From an uncultured Alphaproteobacteria bacterium (lineage in GTDB: Bacteria > Pseudomonadota > Alphaproteobacteria > Rhizobiales > Beijerinckiaceae): a DNA stretch of 10,899 bases. The position numbers and the translations under genes are program-made. Of this stretch, positions 5,531 through 10,899 are shown piece after piece. The stretch lies in assembly GCA_937903315.1 (NCBI GenBank), contig CALCZO010000276.1:1-10899 (forward strand). Reading direction: 5' to 3'. The notes under the pieces are model-generated. The model ran no database searches. It was not told the DNA's origin and saw nothing but the letters and a program-made list of their open reading frames with translations. Every line of letters starts with the position of its first letter. The first letter of the stretch is position 1.

Positions 5531-6760
5531 GTGGACGCCTATCTGATGGAATGGGGCAGCCTGCTGCTGCGCTGGCTGCACGCGATCACCGGCATTGCCT
5601 GGATCGGCTCGTCGTTCTTCTTCATGCATCTCGACGCCTCGTTGCGGCACGATCCGGACATTCCGGAAGGCAAGGGCGGCGCGGCCTGGCAGGTGCACGG
5701 CGGCGGCTTCTACCAGATGAAGAAGTATTTCGTCGCTCCGGCGATGATGCCGGAAGAGATCACCTGGCACAAATGGCAGAGCTACTGGACGTGGCTGTCC
5801 GGCTTCTTCCTGCTTGGCTGGGTCTATTATGCGCAGGCGCCGCTCTATCTGATCGATCCCGCCGTGATGGCGCTGACGACGTGGCAGGCCAGCCTGATCG
5901 GCATCGCCTCGCTGGCGCTCGGCTGGGTGGTCTATGACATGCTGTGCAAATCCCCGCTTGGCCGCAATGATACCCTGCTGGCGGTGGTCGGCTTCGGCTT
6001 TGTCGTCGCGATGAGCTGGTTCTTCACGCAGGTGTTTTCCGGTCGCGGCGCGCTGATTCACACCGGGGCGCTGATGGCGACGATGATGACCGCCAATGTC
6101 GCGATGATCATCATGCCCAACCAGCGCAAGGTCATCGCCGCGCTGGAGCGCGGCGAGGTGCCTGACGCCAAGTATGGCAAGCAGGCCAAGCAGCGCTCGG
6201 CGCACAACAACTACATCACCCTGCCGGTGCTGTTCATGATGCTGTCGAACCACTACCCGATGACCTATGCCAATCCGGCGGTCATACCGGTGCTGACGGC
6301 GCTGGTGATCGTCGCCGGCGCGATCATCCGCCATTTCTACAACATCCGCCATGGCGACCATGCCAGATCGCCGTGGTGGGCCTGGGCGGTGGCGGCGGCG
6401 GCGATGGCCGCGGCGTTCGTGCTCACCCTCAGCGCCACGCCGGGCGGGCGCGAGAAGCTGGGGCTGGCCCCGCGCGAGGTGCCGAACATCGCCGTGGCGG
6501 GCCTTGCCGCGCCGCCGACCCATGTCGTCGATATCGTGGTGTCGCGCTGTTCGATGTGTCATGCGCCCGAGCCGGTGTGGGAGGGCATCGGCATCGCACC
6601 GAAGGGCGTGATGCTGGACACGCCCGAGCGCATCGCCCGCCAGCGCGAGGCGATCCGCGTCCAGTCCGTGCTGACCCACGCCATGCCGCCGAACAACCTG
6701 ACCGACATGCCGATGGACGAGCGCCGGCAGCTCGCCGCATGGATCGCCGGGCGCACCTGA
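5531..6760 (+). CDS. puuD: Urate hydroxylase PuuD, membrane protein with C-terminal cytochrome c domain
   Basis: PuuD oxidises urate to 5-hydroxyisourate and passes electrons through its own cytochrome c to the respiratory chain instead of forming hydrogen peroxide as uricase does. The 409-residue protein has about eight hydrophobic segments (roughly 11-33, 85-103, 117-137, 147-167, 178-195, 228-245, 250-270, 283-303). A linker follows, then a cytochrome c domain with the heme motif C340-S-M-C343-H344 and a likely axial ligand Met385 in AMPPNN. Conserved text includes WLHAITGIAWIGSSFFFMHLD, KWQSYWTWLSGF, RSAHNNYITLPVLFMMLSNHYP and NIRHGD. The start is a GTG at 5531 with a strong GGGAGGGA ending 6-7 bases upstream; the first ATG would be five codons later. 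It is divergent from the LysR gene. No gene for the later steps (hydroxyisourate hydrolase, OHCU decarboxylase) is in the window. Confidence 0.95.
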   Translation: MDAYLMEWGSLLLRWLHAITGIAWIGSSFFFMHLDASLRHDPDIPEGKGGAAWQVHGGGFYQMKKYFVAPAMMPEEITWHKWQSYWTWLSGFFLLGWVYYAQAPLYLIDPAVMALTTWQASLIGIASLALGWVVYDMLCKSPLGRNDTLLAVVGFGFVVAMSWFFTQVFSGRGALIHTGALMATMMTANVAMIIMPNQRKVIAALERGEVPDAKYGKQAKQRSAHNNYITLPVLFMMLSNHYPMTYANPAVIPVLTALVIVAGAIIRHFYNIRHGDHARSPWWAWAVAAAAMAAAFVLTLSATPGGREKLGLAPREVPNIAVAGLAAPPTHVVDIVVSRCSMCHAPEPVWEGIGIAPKGVMLDTPERIARQREAIRVQSVLTHAMPPNNLTDMPMDERRQLAAWIAGRT

Positions 6761-6763
6761 GAA

Positions 6764-6777
6764 ATTAGCGCTCTAAT
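6764..6777. promoter_or_regulatory. Inverted repeat ATTAG-CGCT-CTAAT upstream of the ene-reductase gene
   Basis: A perfect 5-bp dyad with a 4-bp centre lies 3 bases after the puuD stop and just upstream of the candidate -35 box of the next gene. It is AT-rich against a GC-rich background and has no following T-run on the plus strand, so a transcription-factor site is more likely than a terminator. Ene-reductase genes are often controlled by a TetR or other small regulator, but none is visible here. Confidence 0.3.
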
Positions 6778-6780
6778 CAA

Positions 6781-6809
6781 TTGGCTTTGGCGTGCGGATC
6801 GGCTTCAAT
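6781..6809 (+). promoter_or_regulatory. Candidate promoter for the ene-reductase gene
   Basis: TTGGCT (6781-6786), a 17-bp spacer and TTCAAT (6804-6809) each match the sigma-70 consensus at four of six positions. The expected start of transcription, near 6816, leaves a leader of about 24 bases that contains the GGAG ribosome binding site at 6829-6832. The dyad at 6764-6777 is immediately upstream. Confidence 0.35.
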
Positions 6810-6839
6810 GGCTGCCGAATCCCTGCCCGGAGCCCTGTC

Positions 6840-7898
6840 ATGCCCAGCCTGTTCGATCCCGTCACCCTCGGCGATCTTGCCCTGCCCAACCGGATCGTGA
6901 TGTCGCCGCTCACCCGCTGCCGGGCGGAGGACGGGCGCGTGCCCGGTCCGCTGGCGGTCGAGTATTATGCCCAGCGCGCGGGCGCCGGGCTGATTGTCAC
7001 CGAGGCGACGCTGGTTCTGGCCGAAGGCGCCGGATTTTTCGATACGCCCGGCATCTATTCCGAGGCTCAGGTGGCCGGCTGGCGCCGCGTCACCGATGCG
7101 GTCCATGCCCGCGGCGGGCGCATCGTCTGCCAGTTGTGGCATTGCGGCCGGCTGAGCGATCCCGACATTCTCGGCGGTCTCCAGCCGGTCTCCTCGTCGG
7201 ACGTGCCGGCGGCGGGCCATGTCCGGCTGCTCACCCCGCGCCGCGATCATCCGGTACCGCGCCCGCTCGGGATCGACGAACTCCCCGGCATCATCGCCGC
7301 CTATCGCCGGGCGGCGGAGAACGCCCGGGCGGCAGGCTTTGACGGGGTCGAACTGCACGCCGCCAACGGTTATCTGATCGACCAGTTCCTCTGCGACAAG
7401 GTCAACCGCCGCACCGATGCCTATGGCGGGCCGGTGGGCAACCGCATGCGGCTGCTGCTCGAGGTGGTCGATGTGCTGGTCGATGTCTGGGGCAGGGGCC
7501 GCGTCGGCGTCCATCTGTCGCCGCGTTGCGACAACAACGACGCCGGCGATTCCAATCCTCCGGCCCTTCATGCGGCTGTTGCCGCGGCGCTGGAGCAGCG
7601 CAGGATCGCCTTCCTGATGCTGCGCGAGCGGGAAGCGGCGGACAGCCTCCTGCCGATGATCAAGCGCGCGTTCGGCGGCGCGGTGATCGCGAATGAACTG
7701 CTGACCAGGGACAGCGCCGAGGCAATCCTGACGCGCGGCGATGCCGATGCCGCCGCCTGGGGCCGGGCGTTCATCGCCAATCCCGATCTGGTCGAGCGCC
7801 TCCGGTCCGGCGCGGCGTTGGCAACGCCTGATCCCGAGACCTATTACGGCCGTCACAACGGCGCGCGCGGCTATACCGACTACCCAGCGCTGGCCTGA
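6840..7898 (+). CDS. Old yellow enzyme family NADH:flavin oxidoreductase / alkene reductase
   Basis: This is a 352-residue FMN TIM-barrel enzyme of the old yellow enzyme family, which uses NAD(P)H to reduce activated C=C bonds or, in some members, nitrate esters and quinones. Visible landmarks are LPNRIVMSPLTRCRA with Thr26, CQLWHCGR (97-103), the active-site motif H173-A-A-N176-G-Y178 followed by LIDQFLCDKVNRRTDAYGG, and the late WGRAFIANPDL (307-317) and GYTDYPALA ending. These match the classical branch (NemA, XenB type). In the central VGVHLSP stretch, His225 stands where family members usually have an Arg that touches the flavin, and the usual IANGGY stretch reads IANELL. The ATG at 6840 follows GGAG at 6829-6832 by seven bases; the open frame begins earlier (6792) but lacks such a site. 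The natural substrate is unknown. Confidence 0.92.
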   Translation: MPSLFDPVTLGDLALPNRIVMSPLTRCRAEDGRVPGPLAVEYYAQRAGAGLIVTEATLVLAEGAGFFDTPGIYSEAQVAGWRRVTDAVHARGGRIVCQLWHCGRLSDPDILGGLQPVSSSDVPAAGHVRLLTPRRDHPVPRPLGIDELPGIIAAYRRAAENARAAGFDGVELHAANGYLIDQFLCDKVNRRTDAYGGPVGNRMRLLLEVVDVLVDVWGRGRVGVHLSPRCDNNDAGDSNPPALHAAVAAALEQRRIAFLMLREREAADSLLPMIKRAFGGAVIANELLTRDSAEAILTRGDADAAAWGRAFIANPDLVERLRSGAALATPDPETYYGRHNGARGYTDYPALA

Positions 7899-7905
7899 TA
7901 CGCCT

Positions 7906-7919
7906 TCGGCTACGGCCGA
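7906..7919 (+). terminator. Weak hairpin after the ene-reductase gene
   Basis: TCGGC-TACG-GCCGA can form a 5-bp stem with a 4-base loop, beginning 7 bases after the stop codon. The sequence after it (TTGTCGC) has no proper T-run, so termination here is only possible, not shown. The remaining bases up to the next gene at 8011 contain no promoter I can call with confidence. Confidence 0.25.
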
Positions 7920-8010
7920 TTGTCGCAGCCCCTCCCGTTTGATCCACACCAATCCAATCTCCTGACTGTAGTGCTAGGCTCGGCTTGGCTGGGGATTGGG
8001 AGTGACGATC

Positions 8011-8577
8011 ATGATGGCTCGCACCATCCGCCTCGCTGCCGCCGCTTGTCTGCTGGTGTTCGCACCGGCGGTTGCCTGCGCAGAAACCTATCGGCCCTAT
8101 CAGAACGCGCGTTTTGGCACTGAGGCGGAGATTCCCGCCAGTTTCCGCGCCGAGCGGGCGCCGGACAACGATGACGGCCGCAAGTTCATCTCGCCCGACG
8201 GCGCGGCGGAGATCATCGTCTATGCCGGCCACGGCCCGTCCACGGTGACGGGCACCTTTGCCGAATATCGCAACTGGATGGCCGAAAACGAGGACGGGCG
8301 CATCACCTATCGCGCCGGAGGATTGCACTGGTTCGTGCTGTCCGGCACGGACGGCGACCGGATCTTCTATCTCAAGGCGCTCGCCGGCTGCCCTGATCGG
8401 TCGATCGCCCACCATGTCCGGCTGGCCTATCCGGCCAATCAGAAGGCGGCCTACGACGCCATCGTGCGCCATGTCGCCGCCTCGCTGAGCTTCACCGACA
8501 CGCGGGAATGCGGCGGCGCGCCCGCATCCGATACGCCGCCTGCCGACGACGACGAACCGGCCGGCGAGCCTGAGTAA
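8011..8577 (+). CDS. Exported protein of unknown function, possible Mog1/PsbP-like fold
   Basis: I do not recognise a named family for this 188-residue protein. The N-terminus (MMARTIRL, a hydrophobic run, then VACA before ETYRPY) is a good Sec signal peptide with likely cleavage after Ala24; the Cys at 23 makes a lipoprotein a less likely alternative because no Leu stands at position -3. The mature part (about 28-160) begins with NARFGTEAEIPASF, continues with DDGRKFISPDGAAEI, WFVLSGTDGDRIFYLK and YDAIVRHVAASLSF, an order like small Mog1/PsbP-type periplasmic domains. The last 25 residues are Pro/Asp/Glu-rich and probably disordered. The ATG at 8011 has GGGAG at 7998-8002, an 8-base gap. It is probably the first gene of a unit with the next two. 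Confidence 0.75.
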   Translation: MMARTIRLAAAACLLVFAPAVACAETYRPYQNARFGTEAEIPASFRAERAPDNDDGRKFISPDGAAEIIVYAGHGPSTVTGTFAEYRNWMAENEDGRITYRAGGLHWFVLSGTDGDRIFYLKALAGCPDRSIAHHVRLAYPANQKAAYDAIVRHVAASLSFTDTRECGGAPASDTPPADDDEPAGEPE

Positions 8578-8630
8578 CCGGCCTCACCGCTGCGGCGGTA
8601 TACTCGATGCGAACGATGAGGGAGAGAACG

Positions 8631-10337
8631 ATGCCCCTGAAGACATTGATCCGGGCGATCACGGTAGCGGCCACGATTGCTGGCAGCGCGGCGTTGACTG
8701 CGGCCTTCGCATGGGAGCCGGCACGCGGCTCGCCGGTCCGCACGGCGATCCTTCAAGGGCTCCGGCCGCATGTCGAGCGCGATCTCGGCGCGCCGATCAT
8801 GTTTGTCGTGTCCCGACTGGCGCTCGACGGGCATTGGGCCTTCGTCTCGGCCAAGCCGATGCGCGCAACCGGTGTGCCGATCGACTGGACCCGCACGCGC
8901 TTTGCCCGCGATTTTGCCGCTGACATGATGAGCGACGTCATTCTGGCGCTGCTGAAAAGCGACGGCCAGACCTGGCAGGTGGTGGAATATGCGCTTGGCC
9001 CGACGGATGTGACCTGGGTCGAATGGATCGACAAATACAGCCTGAAATCCAGCCTGTTCGATCCGAGCGAGGATCAGGCGAATCTGGCCGCGCCGCCGCC
9101 CGACGCACCGCCCGTGGCCACGCCGCCGCGCGACATCGCGCCGCCGCCGCAGGTGGCGGTCAGCCCGCTCGCGCCACCGCCGGCTGCGTCGTCAGGACCG
9201 CCGCCGACCGGCTGGCGCCAGCAGAAACTCGGCGATGTCAGCTTTGTCGCGCCTTCGGACTGGCGGCGGATCGATGACCCGGCGACACCGCTGAAAATCG
9301 GCGGCGAGCCGTGGAATGCGACCTTCGCCAGCCGGCCGTCCGATGATGCGCGCGGCATCAAGCTGGTCTTCAGCTGGGCGGACCCCGAGTATATCTATGC
9401 CCGTGGCATGGGCGGGCCGAACCTGAAAGGCGAGGCGGCAGTGCAGCTTCAGGGCCATGCCGCCACCCGCACCGATTTCGCCATCAAGGACCGCTACAAC
9501 GATGCCGCCGGCTTCGATGTGGTCACCAACGCGAAAGTGGCGGGCGGGCTGCTCAGTGTCGGCTGCCGTGCGCCCAATGCCGATTGGCCGACCGTGCGCC
9601 CGGTGTGCGAACGGGTGCTGATGAGCGTCACCTTCGCTCTGCCCGGCGCCCCGCCGGTCGCCGCCAGCCCGGCCCAGCCGGCCTCCAAACCGGCGGCAAC
9701 GGCCGCCACCAGCACGAAGGATCAGGCGTTCAGGGCCTTCACCACGGCGCTGGAACGGTTCGAGGCGTTCGAGACGTCGAAGAAGGAGGAAGACTGGCGC
9801 ATCGGCATGGAGCAGGCGCAGCAGGCAACCGAGCTTGATCCCGCCGTGGCCGACTACTGGCGCACGCTGGGTTACGGCTACTCGCTCGGCGCCAGCGAGG
9901 TGCAGGCGGCTGGCGTGCTCGCCGAGGAAGCCTTCGACAAGGCGATCGAGCTTGATCCGAGGAACGCGACATCGCGGCTGCTGCTGGCTGGCGTTCTGGT
10001 GAAAAGGCAATCGTTTTCCAAGGCGCTCGACAACCTCGAGATCGCGCTGGACCTCAAGACCGATCTGGCGACCGGCGCGCTGGTCGCCGACATGTGCCGC
10101 ATCTATCTCGCCGATGAGCAGGGCCAGCGCGGCGAGCGGTTCTTCGCACGGTTCGTTTCGATGAACCCGCGCGTACAGGCCGCCCGGCTTGGTCAGGCCA
10201 TCCTGCTCAGCGAACTGGGGCGCGGGGCCGATGCCCTGCCGCTGGCCGAGCGTGTCGCCGCCGATCCCGCGACGCCCAAGGCCGATGCCGAGCACGCGCG
10301 CACGCTCATCAAGGCGATCAGGGAGAAACAGCAATGA
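8631..10337 (+). CDS. Exported multidomain protein: N-terminal domain, Mog1/PsbP-like domain and C-terminal TPR region
   Basis: This 568-residue protein is of unknown function. A signal peptide (residues 1-27, cut after AFA) precedes a compact domain (about 30-138) with RTAILQGLRPHVERDLG and HWAFVSAKP, a type I recall from unnamed bacterial exported proteins. A Pro/Ala-rich linker (152-193) leads to a second domain (about 194-336, WRQQKLGDVSFVAPSDW to CERVLMSVTF) that may share the Mog1/PsbP-like fold suspected in the preceding gene; Cys312 and Cys326 could form a disulfide. A second Ala/Pro linker (337-362) is followed by helical TPR-like repeats (about 385-545), including AQQATELDPAVADYWRTLGY and AFDKAIELDPRNATSRLLLA. 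The ATG at 8631 has GGGAG at 8620-8624; ATGs at 8607 and 8616 are less well placed. Its TGA overlaps the next ATG. A scaffold or adaptor role in the periplasm is inferred from the TPRs. Confidence 0.8.
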   Translation: MPLKTLIRAITVAATIAGSAALTAAFAWEPARGSPVRTAILQGLRPHVERDLGAPIMFVVSRLALDGHWAFVSAKPMRATGVPIDWTRTRFARDFAADMMSDVILALLKSDGQTWQVVEYALGPTDVTWVEWIDKYSLKSSLFDPSEDQANLAAPPPDAPPVATPPRDIAPPPQVAVSPLAPPPAASSGPPPTGWRQQKLGDVSFVAPSDWRRIDDPATPLKIGGEPWNATFASRPSDDARGIKLVFSWADPEYIYARGMGGPNLKGEAAVQLQGHAATRTDFAIKDRYNDAAGFDVVTNAKVAGGLLSVGCRAPNADWPTVRPVCERVLMSVTFALPGAPPVAASPAQPASKPAATAATSTKDQAFRAFTTALERFEAFETSKKEEDWRIGMEQAQQATELDPAVADYWRTLGYGYSLGASEVQAAGVLAEEAFDKAIELDPRNATSRLLLAGVLVKRQSFSKALDNLEIALDLKTDLATGALVADMCRIYLADEQGQRGERFFARFVSMNPRVQAARLGQAILLSELGRGADALPLAERVAADPATPKADAEHARTLIKAIREKQQ

Positions 10338-10899
10338 CCGGTTCTCACATCCGCTACCCCGCCTTCGCCGGAGCCTGCGCCCTGGCGTTGATCCTGACTG
10401 TGCCGGCCTATGCCCAGACCAACCAGCAGGGCCAGTTGCTCATCTCGATGGACCCGGTGGTGGATATCACCACCACGCGCACCGAGCTTGAAGACTGGCG
10501 CGCGGCCGAACAGGCGAAGCTGCGCCAGCAGGGCAAGGCGACGGCGGAGAATTTCCGCAAGATCGACCAGCAGGTGATCGAGCGGGCCCGCGCGGCAGAG
10601 GTTCGCCGCACCGAAGCGCTCAAGATCCTGTCCGAAAAGGCTGGCGGGGCCAACCTCGGTCAGGGCAGCGGCGGCACCCAGCCCAATCAGGGGCGCGGTG
10701 TTCTGGGCGATATCGATACCTCCAGTCTGTCGCCCAGGGACTATGACCGCGTGCTCAAGACCGCCAAGCAGGCCGGGTACAAGCCGGTACCGCATGGCGA
10801 CGGGTTCACCATCCCTGAACTCGACGTGACGGTGCACCGCGCGCCGGTCGGCGAATCGGCGTCCCCGGTCGGCAGTTCGGGCCGCGCGGCGGAAATCGC
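10334..10899 (+). CDS. Exported coiled-coil protein of unknown function (partial, runs off window)
   Basis: The frame opens at the ATG at 10334, which overlaps the previous stop as ATGA, and stays open to the window end, giving 188 residues without a stop. Residues 1-27 form a signal peptide (hydrophobic ACALALILTVP, cleavage after AYA). Residues about 48-100 are charged, Glu/Arg/Gln-rich and probably a coiled coil. A Gly/Gln/Asn-rich flexible stretch (103-123) follows, then a small conserved-looking segment, SSLSPRDYDRVLKTAKQAGY and FTIPELDVTVHRAP (about 130-171). I do not recognise a family. Overlap with the TPR gene implies coupled translation and probably a shared function. Confidence 0.72.
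   Translation, partial: MTGSHIRYPAFAGACALALILTVPAYAQTNQQGQLLISMDPVVDITTTRTELEDWRAAEQAKLRQQGKATAENFRKIDQQVIERARAAEVRRTEALKILSEKAGGANLGQGSGGTQPNQGRGVLGDIDTSSLSPRDYDRVLKTAKQAGYKPVPHGDGFTIPELDVTVHRAPVGESASPVGSSGRAAEI

Noticed and set aside
5423..6679. Long minus-strand open frame (418 codons) opposite puuD
   Set aside because: Shadow of puuD: no domain, His/Arg-rich translation, and the plus strand has transmembrane helices and a CxxCH motif in the right order.
6777..7952. Minus-strand open frame (391 codons) opposite the ene-reductase
   Set aside because: Shadow frame without motifs; the plus-strand protein is a clear old yellow enzyme.
9192..10334. Minus-strand open frame (380 codons) opposite the TPR protein
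   Set aside because: Arg/Gly-rich translation with no motif; the plus strand has a signal peptide, domains and a coupled downstream gene.

Overview
The window is GC-rich, gene-dense bacterial chromosome. It most likely comes from an alphaproteobacterium of the Hyphomicrobiales (Rhizobiales) type. The grounds are the folP-folB-folK order, a membrane urate hydroxylase with a C-terminal cytochrome c domain next to a LysR regulator, and general resemblance of the proteins to that group. This taxonomic call is inference from remembered families; no search was run. I found no rRNA, tRNA, CRISPR array, insertion sequence or prophage gene.

Layout. (1) Positions 1-1733, minus strand: a partial SDR dehydrogenase of the gluconate 5-dehydrogenase type and, upstream of it, an FAD-dependent oxidoreductase resembling L-2-hydroxyglutarate oxidase. 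The two starts are preceded by nearly identical palindromes (TTGTCTGACAT and TTGTCTGACAA) that fit the operator pattern of FadR-type GntR regulators. This suggests a small hydroxy-acid or sugar-acid catabolic regulon whose regulator lies outside the window. (2) 1877-4489, plus strand: a tight folate operon, folP (dihydropteroate synthase), folB (dihydroneopterin aldolase) and a folK whose frame continues into a complete metallo-beta-lactamase-fold hydrolase with a C-terminal helical domain. This FolK-MBL fusion is the most striking feature here. (3) 4493-6760: a LysR regulator divergent from puuD (urate hydroxylase), with a T-N11-A palindrome between them. (4) 6840-7898: an old yellow enzyme family ene-reductase with its own likely promoter and a neighbouring inverted repeat. 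(5) 8011-10899, plus strand: three consecutive genes for exported proteins of unknown function. The second is a multidomain TPR protein, and its stop overlaps the start of the third, which runs off the window.

How they work together. FolP, FolB and FolK are consecutive or near-consecutive steps of dihydropteroate synthesis and appear translationally coupled. The MBL half of the fusion has every metal ligand of its superfamily, but its substrate is unknown. LysR and PuuD look like a regulator-target pair for purine (urate) catabolism. The last three genes look like one transcription unit for a periplasmic or envelope-associated system that I cannot name.
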